A stretch of DNA of 64,000 bases, from positions 1-64,000 of the forward strand of contig NZ_JANLOD010000001.1 of NCBI RefSeq assembly GCF_025466085.1, in the 5' to 3' direction. Position numbers and translations under genes: made by a program. The notes below the pieces were generated by a model. The model was not told the origin of the DNA and searched no databases. It saw only the letters and a program-made list of their open reading frames with translations. This stretch comes from Pseudomonas sp. 14P_8.1_Bac3. Its GTDB lineage: Bacteria > Pseudomonadota > Gammaproteobacteria > Pseudomonadales > Pseudomonadaceae. Shown one piece after another: positions 44,463 through 54,013 of this stretch (the stretch's first letter is position 1; every line of letters starts with the position of its first letter).

Positions 44463-44654
44463 TAGTGAAGCCCCTTTGACGGTTTTTTGTTGTTATGTCC
44501 GTGCTGTTCTCGTTGGAACAGCGCCCAAAGCGCCGCAGGTGCTCTACTCTGCGGCAGACGGGAGTGAGGATGGCACGCACGGAAGAGCCGCGCCAGTCTC
44601 GGCGCGACGTTTGTAGGGGCAAAAGAGGGGTGATTCCGACAGAACGACCAGTAT

Positions 44655-45803
44655 TTACGCCAGCAGCGGCGGAAGCTCTTTGTTCAGCGCGAGTTTTTCC
44701 ATTACCGCCGTGCCTGTCAGGGCGTAACCGAGCAGCTTGCCAGCCGCATCGCGGCATAACGCCTTGATGTCGGCGCCCTGTCCTTCGACCGTCCAAACGC
44801 CCTCCAAACCCCGTGGCGGCGGCGACACCACCAGTGGACAGACCGGGGTTTTCACGGTGATCGGCATCGCGCCGTAGTTCACCGCCGTCGGGTTGCCGGC
44901 GAGGGTTTGCGCCAGCGCCCTCGCACAACTCATGAGGGGCATCACGTACAACAGATTCAGCCCATCGACTTCAGCGCAGTCGCCCAGGGCGTAGATATTG
45001 GCGTGGGAGGTTTTCAGGTGACGGTCGACGACCACGCCGCGATTGACCTGCACACCGGCCGCAGCCGCCAGGTCGATGCGCGGGCGCAGACCGATGGCCG
45101 AGACCACCACGTCGCACGCAATGACCTGACCGTCCGACAGGTGCGCTTCCAGGCCATCCGCGACGCGCTGCAAGCGGGTGAGCACCGGCCCGAGGTGGAA
45201 GCGCGCGCCCAGGCTTTCCAGGCCGGCCTGGACCGCAGCGGCGGCGGCCGGGTGCAGCAGGGTCGGCATGACTTGCTCGCACGGTGCAACCAGTTGCACT
45301 TCGTAGCCGCCCGCTATCAGGTCGTTGGCGAATTCACAACCGATCAGGCCGGCCCCGAGCAACAACACCCGACGCTTGCCGGCCGCGGCCGCGCGAAAGC
45401 GTGCGTAATCTTCGAGGTCGTTGATCGGGAACACGGCGTCCGCGGCATCTCCTTCGATGGGCACGCGGACGGTTTCGGCGCCCCAGGCCAGGATCAGGTC
45501 GCGGTAGATCACCGATTCTTCGCCGATCCACAAGCGCTTGTGGCCGGGATCGATGCCGCTGATGCGCGTGTGGGTGCGCACTTCGGCGTTCAGCTGTTCG
45601 GCCATGGCGCCCGGCTCGGCCATGGTCAGGCCGTCGGCGTCTTTGTTCTTGCCGAAACCGGTAGAGAGCATCGGCTTGGAGTAGGAACGCCCGTCATCGG
45701 CGGTAATCAGCAGCAGCGGGGTTTCGCCATCGAGTTTGCGAAACTCCCGGGCCAGGTTGTAGCCAGCCAGGCCGGTGCCAACGATCACGACAGGTGCGTT
45801 CAT
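44655..45803 (-). CDS. Rubredoxin-NAD(+) reductase
   Basis: This FAD/NAD-dependent enzyme passes electrons from NAD(P)H to rubredoxin, which can feed alkane hydroxylase or other oxidases. The 382-aa protein has the FAD-binding motif [19 protein letters not shown] (residues 5-23), the NADH motif [16 protein letters not shown] near 150 and the [12 protein letters not shown] flavin-contact segment near 275. Rubredoxin is encoded 37 bp upstream, as in the pseudomonad rubredoxin locus. The ATG at 45803 has GGAGCAGGGC upstream. Confidence 0.93.
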   Translation of the reverse strand: MNAPVVIVGTGLAGYNLAREFRKLDGETPLLLITADDGRSYSKPMLSTGFGKNKDADGLTMAEPGAMAEQLNAEVRTHTRISGIDPGHKRLWIGEESVIYRDLILAWGAETVRVPIEGDAADAVFPINDLEDYARFRAAAAGKRRVLLLGAGLIGCEFANDLIAGGYEVQLVAPCEQVMPTLLHPAAAAAVQAGLESLGARFHLGPVLTRLQRVADGLEAHLSDGQVIACDVVVSAIGLRPRIDLAAAAGVQVNRGVVVDRHLKTSHANIYALGDCAEVDGLNLLYVMPLMSCARALAQTLAGNPTAVNYGAMPITVKTPVCPLVVSPPPRGLEGVWTVEGQGADIKALCRDAAGKLLGYALTGTAVMEKLALNKELPPLLA

Positions 45804-45840
45804 GCCCTGCTCCTCTAAAAGGTCTTGGTCTAAAAAGGTC

Positions 45841-46008
45841 TTAGTTGATTTCGATCATTTCGAAATCCATCTTGCCGACGCCGCAGTCCGGGCACAGCCA
45901 GTCTTCCGGCACGTCTTGCCACAGGGTGCCCGGCGCAATGCCGTCATCCGGCCAGCCGTCCGCTTCGTTATAGATCAGGCCGCAGACCACACATTGCCAC
46001 TTTTTCAT
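45841..46008 (-). CDS. Rubredoxin
   Basis: This 55-aa protein is [20 protein letters not shown] followed by a [13 protein letters not shown] block. Iron ligands are Cys6 and Cys9 (CVVC) and Cys39 and Cys42 (CPDC), with the [17 protein letters not shown] signature of one-iron rubredoxins. It is a small electron carrier that accepts electrons from the reductase encoded next to it. The gene is short and ends with TAA at 45841. Only one rubredoxin gene lies here, although some pseudomonads carry two in tandem. Confidence 0.96.
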   Translation of the reverse strand: MKKWQCVVCGLIYNEADGWPDDGIAPGTLWQDVPEDWLCPDCGVGKMDFEMIEIN

Positions 46009-46209
46009 TCAGGTACATCCTCAGGATTCAGGCTCATTGCTGGCGCGAACGGTCGATGGTTGACGCGCTGCCGTCCGGCTCAGGGCGTTTTGTACTGATC
46101 GGGCTCGACAGATGCAAGCCTGTTCGGCGCAATGGCCGGCCGGATCAATCAAAATCGCCGACCGACATGGTAAGCTCGCCGCCTCATTTGCTGCCAATAA
46201 TGACTCATT

Positions 46210-46761
46210 GTGCAACACACAAACGCCCCGCTATGGCTGCCTCAAAGCCAACTCACGCCCCTCCCCGACGCCTCTACGCTCGACTGGCTCTTCGATGAAG
46301 GCTCGCTGACCCGACGGCTGATCCGCCTGTCGAATGACGGTTTCAGCGTGACCCCGTTGTTCGAAGGCTGGCAACCGCTGCGCGCCGACGAATGCGCGGC
46401 GCTGGCGCTGGCCGAAGGCAGCGAAGGCTGGGTGCGCGAGGTGTACCTGCGCGGCCACGGCGAAGCCTGGGTGTTCGCCCGCAGCGTGGCGGCGCGCAGC
46501 GCGTTGCAGGGCGACGGCTTGCACATGGACGAACTGGGCAGCCGTTCGCTGGGCGAGTTGCTGTTCTGTGATCAGGCCTTTCAGCGGCGCGCCATTGAGG
46601 TTTGTCACTATCCTCAGCAATGGCTGCCGCTGGAATCCCGAGCGTCCGGGCTATGGGGCCGACGCTCGCGCTTCGACCGTGGCGCCTTGAGCGTGCTGGT
46701 GGCCGAGATCTTCCTGCCGACTTTGTGGCTCGCGACCCGCGCGCATCCGGAGAACTGCTGA
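46210..46761 (+). CDS. ubiC: Chorismate lyase UbiC
   Basis: UbiC cleaves chorismate to 4-hydroxybenzoate, the first committed step of ubiquinone synthesis. The 183-aa product shows the family segments [16 protein letters not shown] near residue 25, and [17 protein letters not shown] and GELLF in the middle. The start is a GTG at 46210; no good ATG or ribosome-binding site was seen, so the start is uncertain by a few codons. It overlaps ubiA as TGATG. Confidence 0.93.
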   Translation: MQHTNAPLWLPQSQLTPLPDASTLDWLFDEGSLTRRLIRLSNDGFSVTPLFEGWQPLRADECAALALAEGSEGWVREVYLRGHGEAWVFARSVAARSALQGDGLHMDELGSRSLGELLFCDQAFQRRAIEVCHYPQQWLPLESRASGLWGRRSRFDRGALSVLVAEIFLPTLWLATRAHPENC

Positions 46762-47651
46762 TGTACCAGAGCCTGCTCAAGTCCCTGAACCGCGTGAACC
46801 CGCGAGCCTGGGATTTCATTCAACTGACCCGCATGGACAAGCCTATCGGCATTTATTTGCTGCTGTGGCCGACATTATGGGCGCTGTGGATTGCCGGCAA
46901 AGGCTCGCCGTCGCTGGCCAATATCGTGATTTTCGTGCTCGGCGTGGTGCTGACCCGCGCCGGCGGTTGCGTGATCAACGACTGGGCAGACCGCAAGGTC
47001 GATGGCCACGTGAAACGCACCGAACAACGGCCCCTGGTGAGCGGCCGGATCAGCTCCCGGGAAGCCCTGGTGTTTTTCGCGGTGCTGATGGGCCTGAGTT
47101 TCCTGCTGGTGCTGTGCACCAATGCGGCGACGGTCTGGCTGTCGTTTGGCGGCCTGGCGCTGGCCTTCAGTTACCCGTTCATGAAGCGCTACACCTACTA
47201 CCCGCAAGTGGTGCTGGGCGCGGCGTTTTCCTGGGGGATGCCGATGGCCTTCACCGCCGAAACCGGCGAGTTGCCGGCCGCGGCGTGGTTGCTGTGGATT
47301 GCCAACCTGCTGTGGACGGTGGGCTACGACACGTATTACGCGATGACCGACCGCGATGATGATTTGAAGATTGGCGTTAAATCCACGGCGATTCTGTTTG
47401 GCGAGGCGGATCGGGTGATCATCCTGACCTTGCAGGGACTGGCGTTGGGTTGCCTGTTGCTGGCCGGGTCGAAATTCGAGCTGGGTGGCTGGTTCCACCT
47501 GGGCTTGCTGGCGGCGGCGGGCTGTTTTGCCTGGGAGTTCTGGTACACCCGCGGCAAGGACCGGATGCGTTGTTTCAAGGCGTTTTTGCACAACCACTGG
47601 GCGGGATTGGCGATTTTTGTCGGGATTGTTCTGGATTACGCGTTGCGTTGA
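46761..47651 (+). CDS. ubiA: 4-Hydroxybenzoate polyprenyltransferase UbiA
   Basis: UbiA attaches the polyprenyl tail to 4-hydroxybenzoate in the membrane. The 296-aa protein is highly hydrophobic, with about eight membrane segments, and has the aspartate-rich motif [11 protein letters not shown] (about residues 73-83) and the second motif [16 protein letters not shown]. The ATG overlaps the ubiC stop. An intrinsic terminator follows at 47659-47690. The two genes form one operon of the ubiquinone pathway. Confidence 0.96.
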   Translation: MYQSLLKSLNRVNPRAWDFIQLTRMDKPIGIYLLLWPTLWALWIAGKGSPSLANIVIFVLGVVLTRAGGCVINDWADRKVDGHVKRTEQRPLVSGRISSREALVFFAVLMGLSFLLVLCTNAATVWLSFGGLALAFSYPFMKRYTYYPQVVLGAAFSWGMPMAFTAETGELPAAAWLLWIANLLWTVGYDTYYAMTDRDDDLKIGVKSTAILFGEADRVIILTLQGLALGCLLLAGSKFELGGWFHLGLLAAAGCFAWEFWYTRGKDRMRCFKAFLHNHWAGLAIFVGIVLDYALR

Positions 47652-47658
47652 AGAAGCT

Positions 47659-47690
47659 AAAAGACCGCAGCCACAGGCTGCGATCTTTTT
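47659..47690 (+). terminator. Intrinsic terminator after ubiA
   Basis: AAAAGACCGCAGCC pairs with GGCTGCGATCTTTT with one mismatch and a three-base loop, ending in a T-run. It follows the ubiA stop and faces the convergent secreted repeat gene, so it may serve both directions. Confidence 0.85.
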
Positions 47691-47707
47691 ATCGTTCAAA
47701 CCACTTG

Positions 47708-48091
47708 CTACATATGCTCACGGGCGACATGCCAGACGTCTTTCATCTTGTCACCCGTCATGTCTCCAGGTGCCTTGTCCTTCATGAAGGTGTAAAGCGG
47801 CTTGCCGTCGTAGGCCCACTGCATCGTGCCGTCGTCACGTTTGACAATCGACCATTTGCCTTCAGCCTTGTCGCCTGCCTTTGCTGCCAGCGGCGGCCAG
47901 TTTTTTGCGCAGTCACCCGTGCATACCGACTTGCCCCCGGTGTCCTTGTCGAACGTGTACAGGGTCATGCCCTTATGGTCGACCATCATGCCGTCTTTCA
48001 TCATGGCCGGGTCCGCAGCCATCGCCATCGAAGGCAACGCGAGGGCTGCAGCCAGCACCAGGGCTTTAAAGGATTGCGTGAATTGAGTCAT
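47708..48091 (-). CDS. Secreted repeat protein (COG4315-type)
   Basis: This 127-aa protein has a typical signal peptide (about residues 1-25, ending AMAADP) and two repeats with the GxxLYTFDKD / GKPLYTFMKD pattern of the PF03640 lipoprotein-like family. One Cys pair (CTGDC) is present. The function is unknown, but such proteins are periplasmic or secreted. A strong AAGAAGG precedes the start. It converges with ubiA and is divergent from phoB, with a 152-bp gap. Confidence 0.85.
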   Translation of the reverse strand: MTQFTQSFKALVLAAALALPSMAMAADPAMMKDGMMVDHKGMTLYTFDKDTGGKSVCTGDCAKNWPPLAAKAGDKAEGKWSIVKRDDGTMQWAYDGKPLYTFMKDKAPGDMTGDKMKDVWHVAREHM

Positions 48092-48171
48092 GGAAACCTT
48101 CTTTTGTGGTTGTCAGGGTTCGGACTTAGAGCTTAGTTCAGGATCATGACAATCGCAGGGGGACTAAAATA

Positions 48172-48189
48172 CTGTCACACGACTGCAAT
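48172..48189 (+). promoter_or_regulatory. Pho box before phoB
   Basis: CTGTCACACGACTGCAAT has two 7-base repeats (CTGTCAC and CTGCAAT) separated by 4 bases, as in the PhoB-binding consensus CTGTCAT-N4-CTGTCAT. A TATCTA-like -10 lies about 8-11 bases further on. It suggests autoregulation of phoBR. Confidence 0.75.
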
Positions 48190-48243
48190 AATTCCGTTAT
48201 CTAATGCGGCGCAAGACAGTTAAATGACAAGAGGATTAACGGC

Positions 48244-48933
48244 ATGGTTGGCAGGAGCATTCTGATCGTCGACGACGAAGCGCCCATTCGCGAAATGATC
48301 GCCGTTGCGTTGGAAATGGCCGGCTATGACTGCCTGGAGGCTGAGAACTCGCAGCAGGCCCACGCCATCATCGTCGACCGCAAGCCGGACCTGATCCTGC
48401 TCGACTGGATGCTTCCCGGCACCTCCGGCATCGAGCTGGCCCGCCGCCTCAAGCGCGATGAGCTGACCGGTGACATCCCGATCATCATGCTCACCGCCAA
48501 GGGCGAAGAGGACAACAAGATCCAGGGCCTGGAAGTCGGCGCTGACGACTACATCACCAAACCGTTTTCCCCCCGTGAGCTGGTGGCGCGCCTGAAGGCC
48601 GTGCTGCGTCGCGCCGGGCCAACCGATGGCGAGGCACCGATCGAAGTCGGCGGCCTGCTGCTGGACCCGATCAGCCACCGCGTGACCATCGACGGCAAAC
48701 CCGCCGAGATGGGCCCGACCGAATACCGCCTGCTGCAATTTTTCATGACCCACCAGGAACGTGCCTACACCCGTGGCCAGTTGCTGGATCAGGTCTGGGG
48801 CGGCAATGTGTATGTCGAGGAACGCACCGTCGATGTGCACATCCGGCGCCTGCGCAAAGCCCTCGGCGATGCCTACGAAAATCTGGTACAAACCGTGCGC
48901 GGCACCGGCTACCGCTTTTCCACCAAAGCTTGA
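48244..48933 (+). CDS. phoB: Phosphate regulon response regulator PhoB
   Basis: PhoB activates phosphate-starvation genes when phosphorylated by PhoR. The 229-aa protein has a receiver domain with acidic residues Asp10 and Asp11, phosphoacceptor Asp54 (LLDWMLPG) and Lys106 ([10 protein letters not shown]), followed by an OmpR-type winged helix C-terminal domain ([16 protein letters not shown]). The ATG at 48244 has AGAGGA upstream. A Pho box lies 54 bases before the start. Confidence 0.97.
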   Translation: MVGRSILIVDDEAPIREMIAVALEMAGYDCLEAENSQQAHAIIVDRKPDLILLDWMLPGTSGIELARRLKRDELTGDIPIIMLTAKGEEDNKIQGLEVGADDYITKPFSPRELVARLKAVLRRAGPTDGEAPIEVGGLLLDPISHRVTIDGKPAEMGPTEYRLLQFFMTHQERAYTRGQLLDQVWGGNVYVEERTVDVHIRRLRKALGDAYENLVQTVRGTGYRFSTKA

Positions 48934-48978
48934 TCCGGACCTTTCCTGCCCGACAAGCTGACAAGGACGCGCGTTGAC

Positions 48979-50301
48979 GTGAACCAAAACTGGCATGGCA
49001 CCCTGATTCGCCACATGCTGCTGCTGGTCACCGCCTGCCTGGTGATCGGCCTGATCACCGGCTATTACGGCTGGAGCCTGGCCGCGGGCCTGGGCCTTTA
49101 CCTGGCCTGGACCCTCAAGCAATTGCTGCGCCTGCACGAGTGGCTGCGCCTGCACAAACCCGATGAAGCACCGCCCGATGGCTACGGCCTGTGGGGCGAG
49201 GTGTTCGACAGCATCTACCACCTGCAGCGCCGCGACCAACGGGTGCGCGGGCGCCTGCAAGCGGTGATCGACCGGGTTCAGGAGTCCACCGCGGCGCTGA
49301 AAGACGCGGTGATCATGCTCGACACCGACGGCAACCTCGAATGGTGGAACCGCGCGGCGGAAACCCTGCTCGGCCTCAAGACCCCCCAGGACAGCGGCCA
49401 GCCCGTGACCAACCTGGTGCGCCATCCGCGCTTCAAGGAATACTTCGAGCAGGACAGCTACGCCGAACCGCTGGAAATCCCATCACCGACCAACGACCGC
49501 CTGCGCATCCAGCTGTACATCACCCGCTACGGCAACAACGAGCATTTGATGCTGGTGCGCGACGTGACGCGCATTCATCAGCTGGAGCAGATGCGCAAGG
49601 ACTTCATCGCCAACGTCTCCCACGAGTTGCGCACGCCGCTGACGGTGATCTGCGGCTACCTGGAAACCCTGCTCGACAACGTCGAGGACGTGAACCCGCG
49701 CTGGAGCCGTGCCCTGCAACAGATGCAACAGCAAGGCGGGCGCATGCAGACGCTGCTCAATGACTTGCTGCTGCTGGCCAAACTGGAGGCCACGGATTAC
49801 CCGTCGGACAATCAGCCCGTGGCCATCGACGGCTTGCTGCAATCGATCAAGAGCGACGCGCAGCAACTGTCCGGGCAGAAAAATCAGGGCATCACCCTGG
49901 AAGCCGACCCGACGATCCAGCTCAAGGGCAGCGAAGCCGAGTTGCGCAGCGCGTTTTCCAACCTGGTGTTCAACGCGGTGAAATACACCCCGGCCGAAGG
50001 CAATATCCGCATTCGCTGGTGGGGTGATGAACAAGGTGCGCACCTGAGCGTGCAGGATTCCGGCATCGGCATCGACAGTAAACACCTGCCACGCCTCACC
50101 GAACGCTTCTACCGCGTCGACTCCAGCCGCAACTCGAATACTGGCGGCACCGGCCTCGGGCTGGCGATCGTCAAGCACGTGTTGCTGCGCCACCGCGCAC
50201 GGATGGAAATCAGCAGCGTGCCGGGCCACGGCAGTACCTTCACCTGCCATTTCGCGCCGGCCCAGGTCACGAAAACCCCGGTCATCAGCACCACTGACTG
50301 A
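48979..50301 (+). CDS. phoR: Phosphate regulon sensor kinase PhoR
   Basis: PhoR is the inner-membrane histidine kinase that phosphorylates PhoB under phosphate limitation. The 440-aa protein has two N-terminal hydrophobic spans (about residues 10-45), a PAS domain (about 95-200, VIMLDTDGNLEWWNRAAETL), phosphoacceptor His215 in ANVSHELRTPLT, and HATPase motifs (NLVFNAVKYTP, GIGIDSKHLPRLTERFYR, GLGLAIVKHV). The start is GTG, 45 bp after phoB. A hairpin at 50323-50366 may end the transcript. Confidence 0.97.
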   Translation: MNQNWHGTLIRHMLLLVTACLVIGLITGYYGWSLAAGLGLYLAWTLKQLLRLHEWLRLHKPDEAPPDGYGLWGEVFDSIYHLQRRDQRVRGRLQAVIDRVQESTAALKDAVIMLDTDGNLEWWNRAAETLLGLKTPQDSGQPVTNLVRHPRFKEYFEQDSYAEPLEIPSPTNDRLRIQLYITRYGNNEHLMLVRDVTRIHQLEQMRKDFIANVSHELRTPLTVICGYLETLLDNVEDVNPRWSRALQQMQQQGGRMQTLLNDLLLLAKLEATDYPSDNQPVAIDGLLQSIKSDAQQLSGQKNQGITLEADPTIQLKGSEAELRSAFSNLVFNAVKYTPAEGNIRIRWWGDEQGAHLSVQDSGIGIDSKHLPRLTERFYRVDSSRNSNTGGTGLGLAIVKHVLLRHRARMEISSVPGHGSTFTCHFAPAQVTKTPVISTTD

Positions 50302-50322
50302 TACCGGCCGGCACGCGCCACT

Positions 50323-50366
50323 AGGCAATCGACAAGTCAGCCGCTACATTGGCTGACTTGTGCCTG
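50323..50366 (+). terminator. Hairpin after phoR
   Basis: ACAAGTCAGCC (50332-50342) pairs perfectly with GGCTGACTTGT (50351-50361), extended by AGGCA/TGCCT across a 4-base bulge. No T-run follows. A second small hairpin, GTGCCTG/CAGGCAC (50360-50378), overlaps its right arm and would compete with it. Confidence 0.5.
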
Positions 50367-50423
50367 CCCTTCAGGCACCGCAATTACCCCTATTCGAATA
50401 CACGGAACCCGCAAAACTCCATC

Positions 50424-51764
50424 ATGGACCCTTCCCCTGGCTTGACCCTCGCGACACTCTTCGCCGATTTCGGCATGATTCTTTTTGCTCTGATCCTGGT
50501 TCTGCTCAACGGTTTTTTCGTTGCGGCGGAATTTGCCATGGTCAAACTGCGCTCCACCCGGGTCGAGGCCATCGCCGAGAAAAACGGCTGGCGCGGACAC
50601 ATCCTGCGCACCGTTCACAGTCAGCTCGATGCCTACCTGTCAGCGTGCCAATTGGGCATTACCCTGGCCTCCCTCGGCCTCGGCTGGGTCGGCGAACCGG
50701 CCTTCGCGCACATTCTCGAGCCTTTGCTGGAAACCGTCGGCGTGCAGTCGGCCGAAGTGGTCAAGGGCGTGTCGTTCTTCGCCGCGTTCTTTGTCATCTC
50801 GTACCTGCACATCGTGGTCGGCGAACTGGCGCCGAAATCCTGGGCGATCCGCAAACCCGAGCTATTGTCGCTGTGGACCGCCGTGCCGCTGTACCTGTTC
50901 TATTGGGCGATGTACCCGGCGATTTACCTGCTCAACGCCAGCGCCAACACGATCCTGCGGATTGCCGGCCAAGGTGAACCCGGCCCGCATCACGAACACC
51001 ATTACAGCCGCGAAGAACTGAAACTGATCCTGCACTCCAGCCGTGGCCAGGACCCGAGCGACCAAGGCATGCGCGTCCTGGCTTCGGCGGTGGAGATGGG
51101 CGAACTGGAAGTGGTCGACTGGGCCAACTCCCGTGAAGACCTGGTGACGCTGGAGTTCAACGCGCCGCTCAAGGAAATCCTGGCGATGTTCCGTCGCCAC
51201 AAGTTCAGCCGCTATCCGGTATACGACAGTGACCGCCAGGAGTTCGTCGGCCTGCTGCACATCAAGGACCTGCTGCTGGAACTGGCGGCCCTGGACCACA
51301 TTCCCGAGTCGTTCAACCTGGCGGAACTGACCCGCCCGCTAGAGCGGGTGTCGCGGCACATGCCGTTGTCGCAATTGCTCGAGCAGTTCCGCAAAGGCGG
51401 CTCGCACTTCGCCTTGGTCGAAGAAGCCGATGGCAACATCATCGGTTACCTGACCATGGAGGACGTGCTGGAAGTGCTGGTTGGCGACATTCAGGACGAA
51501 CACCGCAAGGCGGAACGCGGGATCCTCGCGTACCAGCCCGGCAAGCTGCTGGTGCGCGGCGACACGCCTTTGTTCAAGGTTGAGCGCCTGCTGGGCATCG
51601 ATCTGGACCACGTCGAGGCCGAAACCCTGGCCGGGCTGATCTACGAAACCCTGAAGCGGGTGCCGGAAGAGGAAGAAGTGCTGGAAGTTGAAGGCCTGCG
51701 GATCATCATCAAGAAGATGAAGGGACCGAAGATCATTCTGGCCAAGGTGTTGATGCTCGATTAA
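50424..51764 (+). CDS. CNNM/CorC-family transporter-associated protein (HlyC/CorC)
   Basis: This 446-aa membrane protein of the CNNM/CorC family is linked to Mg2+ or Co2+ efflux in other bacteria. It has a DUF21 region with several spans (about residues 10-200), two CBS domains (about 225-340, FSRYPVYDSDRQEFVGLLHIKDLLL and NIIGYLTMEDVLEVLVG) and a C-terminal CorC_HlyC domain. The ATG at 50424 is preferred to an upstream extension of 25 codons. Two hairpins precede it. The substrate is not evident from sequence. Confidence 0.9.
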   Translation: MDPSPGLTLATLFADFGMILFALILVLLNGFFVAAEFAMVKLRSTRVEAIAEKNGWRGHILRTVHSQLDAYLSACQLGITLASLGLGWVGEPAFAHILEPLLETVGVQSAEVVKGVSFFAAFFVISYLHIVVGELAPKSWAIRKPELLSLWTAVPLYLFYWAMYPAIYLLNASANTILRIAGQGEPGPHHEHHYSREELKLILHSSRGQDPSDQGMRVLASAVEMGELEVVDWANSREDLVTLEFNAPLKEILAMFRRHKFSRYPVYDSDRQEFVGLLHIKDLLLELAALDHIPESFNLAELTRPLERVSRHMPLSQLLEQFRKGGSHFALVEEADGNIIGYLTMEDVLEVLVGDIQDEHRKAERGILAYQPGKLLVRGDTPLFKVERLLGIDLDHVEAETLAGLIYETLKRVPEEEEVLEVEGLRIIIKKMKGPKIILAKVLMLD

Positions 51765-51772
51765 ACCCTACC

Positions 51773-51794
51773 CCTGTAGGAGCCGGCTGCTCAC
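51773..51794. repeat. Single REP half-element
   Basis: CCTGTAGGAGCCGGCTGCTC is one unpaired arm of the GGAGCnnGCTnGCTC type, lying between the convergent ends of the CorC-like and M23 peptidase genes and overlapping the latter's stop codon by a few bases. Confidence 0.55.
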
Positions 51795-52687
51795 TGCTTG
51801 CCCAGCGCGAAGTTGGGCAACGCCCCCATCGGCTGATTGAACTGATACGGAATCGACACCAGCCCCAACCCGGTATTGCGCTGTACCACGAAATGCAGGT
51901 GCGGGCCGCTGCTGTTGCCGGTGTTGCCTGACAGCGCCAACGGACTGCCCACCGACACCCGCTGCCCCTCGCGAACACTGACCGAACCTTGTTTGAGGTG
52001 CAGGTACACGCCCATCGTCCCGTCATCGTGCAGCACCCGCACGAAATTACCCGACGCATCGGTGCCACGCCCGGTCTGGGCGTTCTCGGTTTTCACCACC
52101 ACCCCACCGCGCGCAGCGATGATCGGCGTGCCCACGGGCATGGCGATGTCCATGGCATAACGGTTTTTCGGACCGAAGTGGCTGTACTGCCCATTGGCCC
52201 CCTGGCTTAACCGAAACGGTCCACCGCGCCAGGGGAACGGGTATCGGTAGTCCTGGGCAGCCCCCGAGGGGTCGCCCAGGAAGTATTCGAATTTGGGGAC
52301 GTAGGTGAGCGGCCTTTCCGCCTGCAGCGCCGTGAGCAGCGCCAGACGAATGCTGCTGCGCGCCGGCATCACCCGACGGATCGGCCGGCTAGGCGCACCG
52401 CTGACGTTCTGCAGCCCGTCGAAACTCAACTCGATCTCAACCGGCGCATACAAATCGTTGCGCACATAAACGCTGTCCGCGCCCTTCTTCTTGGTAATGA
52501 CCAGATACACCTGACGCTCCAGGTGCTCGACCATGCGATCACGAAAGGTGAACACCTGCGAGCCCTGCGTGGGGCGGTCGCTGTAGGAAACCACGCCATT
52601 GGCATCGGTGGATTTGTAGATCGTCATGGCCATGGCCGAAGCGGACGCCATGAAAAGACCGCAGAAAAACAGCAAGCGCGCGTGCAT
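51791..52687 (-). CDS. M23-family peptidase (LytM-type), periplasmic
   Basis: This 298-aa protein has a signal peptide (about residues 1-20, ASASAMA), a DUF4124-like segment with STDANGVVSYSDRPTQGS, and a C-terminal M23 (lysostaphin-type) domain. Likely zinc ligands are the His and Asp in SHFGPKNRYAMDIA and the His pair in GPHLHFVV, so it should be an active peptidoglycan endopeptidase. The ATG at 52687 replaces a TTG two codons earlier as the start. No strong ribosome-binding site is seen. Converges with the CorC-like gene. Confidence 0.88.
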   Translation of the reverse strand: MHARLLFFCGLFMASASAMAMTIYKSTDANGVVSYSDRPTQGSQVFTFRDRMVEHLERQVYLVITKKKGADSVYVRNDLYAPVEIELSFDGLQNVSGAPSRPIRRVMPARSSIRLALLTALQAERPLTYVPKFEYFLGDPSGAAQDYRYPFPWRGGPFRLSQGANGQYSHFGPKNRYAMDIAMPVGTPIIAARGGVVVKTENAQTGRGTDASGNFVRVLHDDGTMGVYLHLKQGSVSVREGQRVSVGSPLALSGNTGNSSGPHLHFVVQRNTGLGLVSIPYQFNQPMGALPNFALGKQ

Positions 52688-52808
52688 GGGCAAGATTCTG
52701 TCGAGTAAAGATCTGGATGGAGCCTAGCAGCTGCAATGGACCTGGGTAGTCGGCCGATGTTTCAAATTCCACCGTTCAGCAGATGTGCGGTGAACTGGAC
52801 GGCCCCAT

Positions 52809-52866
52809 CGCGGGCAAGCCCGCTCCCACAGGGAACGCATTCCTGTGTGGGAGCGGACTTGCCCGC
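52809..52866. repeat. REP-type palindromic element
   Basis: CGCGGGCAAGCCCGCTCCCA (52809-52828) faces TGGGAGCGGACTTGCCCGCG (52847-52866) with one to two core differences and an 18-base spacer. It lies near the 3' end of the response-regulator gene. Confidence 0.8.
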
Positions 52867-52892
52867 GGAGGCGGACTGTCAGGCGACGAAGA

Positions 52893-53846
52893 TCAGGCGC
52901 CCGGAATGAAATGCTTCTGCGCCGTGCCGCGCGCAATCAGGCGGGAGAGGTAGTCCAGTTTCTGCGCGTCCTGGTCGACGAAGCGGAACGTCAGTTGCAG
53001 CCATTCGCTGTCGGGTTTCTGCTCGTGGGCGACGATGGCGTGCAGGTAGCCATTGAGGCGGGCGACTTCGGCGTTGTCGCCCTGCTCCAGATCGAGCACG
53101 GCGCTGTCGAGCACTTGCGGCAAGGCTTCGCTGCGTTTGACCACCAGCAGCGCTTCTTTGAGGCTCAAGGCCTTGATCACGCACGCCTGAATGCCGTTCG
53201 GCAGACGCAACTGGCCCTGGCCACGACCGCCGGTGGCGGCGCTCGCCGCGGGCGCTTTTACCGGCGGGCTGTTGAGCAAGCCGCGGGACGGTGCCACCGC
53301 TGCGGGGGCTGGAGCGGCGGCAGGCCGGGCGATCGGGGCAACCGCCGCGGCTGCGGGGGCGACGCTGGCTACGGCAGGTTTGCCACTGGTCAAGGCACTC
53401 AGGGAGTCGTTACCGAAGGCCGAATTCATTTTGGTCGGTGCGCTGTTCATCAAGGTGTCGAGCTTGCCGACCTTGTTCAACGCCTGCTTGACCTTGGTCA
53501 GCAGTTGTTCGTTGGTGAATGGCTTGCTGACGTAGCCGGACACGCCGGCCTGGATCGCCTGGACGACGTTGTCCTTGTCGCCTCGGCTGGTCACCATCAC
53601 GAAGGGCATGGTCTTGAGGTTGTCCTGCTCGCGGCACCAGGTCAGCAACTCCAGGCCGGACATTTCCGGCATCTCCCAGTCGCACAGGACCAGGTCGAAC
53701 GCTTCCTTGGCCAGCATCGCCTGGGCCTTTTTGCCGTTGATGGCATCTTCGGTGCGGATACCCGGAAAGTAGTTACGCAGACACTTCTTAACCAAGTCAC
53801 GAATGAACGCTGCATCGTCCACCACCAACACGCTGATCTTGCTCAT
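52893..53846 (-). CDS. Response regulator with degenerate PilZ-like C-terminus
   Basis: This 317-aa protein has a CheY-type receiver (residues 1-125) with acidic Asp10 and Asp11, phosphoacceptor Asp56 (LVLCDWEMPEMSG), Thr/Ser in VTSRGD and Lys in VSKPFTNEQ. An Ala/Pro-rich linker (about 155-200) leads to a C-terminal domain (about 210-317) that looks PilZ-like (PNGIQACVIKALSLKEALLVVKR) but lacks clear RxxxR and (D/N)xSxxG motifs for cyclic-di-GMP. It may bind another ligand or partner. It lies beside the phoU/pst locus, but no sensor kinase is adjacent. Confidence 0.8.
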   Translation of the reverse strand: MSKISVLVVDDAAFIRDLVKKCLRNYFPGIRTEDAINGKKAQAMLAKEAFDLVLCDWEMPEMSGLELLTWCREQDNLKTMPFVMVTSRGDKDNVVQAIQAGVSGYVSKPFTNEQLLTKVKQALNKVGKLDTLMNSAPTKMNSAFGNDSLSALTSGKPAVASVAPAAAAVAPIARPAAAPAPAAVAPSRGLLNSPPVKAPAASAATGGRGQGQLRLPNGIQACVIKALSLKEALLVVKRSEALPQVLDSAVLDLEQGDNAEVARLNGYLHAIVAHEQKPDSEWLQLTFRFVDQDAQKLDYLSRLIARGTAQKHFIPGA

Positions 53847-53970
53847 CCATCACCCCTTGAAAAAATCCCGGCAAGCATACCGTCTTGCTGATGGCACATT
53901 GCCAAAAACCTTCAGTCACGCCGGGACTTTTCGTTCGCGGGTGCTGCTTTCACTATCGAATTGCGCACAC

Positions 53971-54003
53971 AAAAAAGCCCGGCCAAAGGACCGGGCGTTT
54001 TTC
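53971..54003 (-). terminator. Intrinsic terminator after phoU
   Basis: On the minus strand, GCCCGGTCC pairs with GGCCGGGC around CTTT and is followed by a T-run of six. It lies 11 bases past the phoU stop and would end the pst-phoU transcript; A-rich flanks could also serve the opposite direction. Confidence 0.85.
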
Positions 54004-54013
54004 TTGGGCAATC

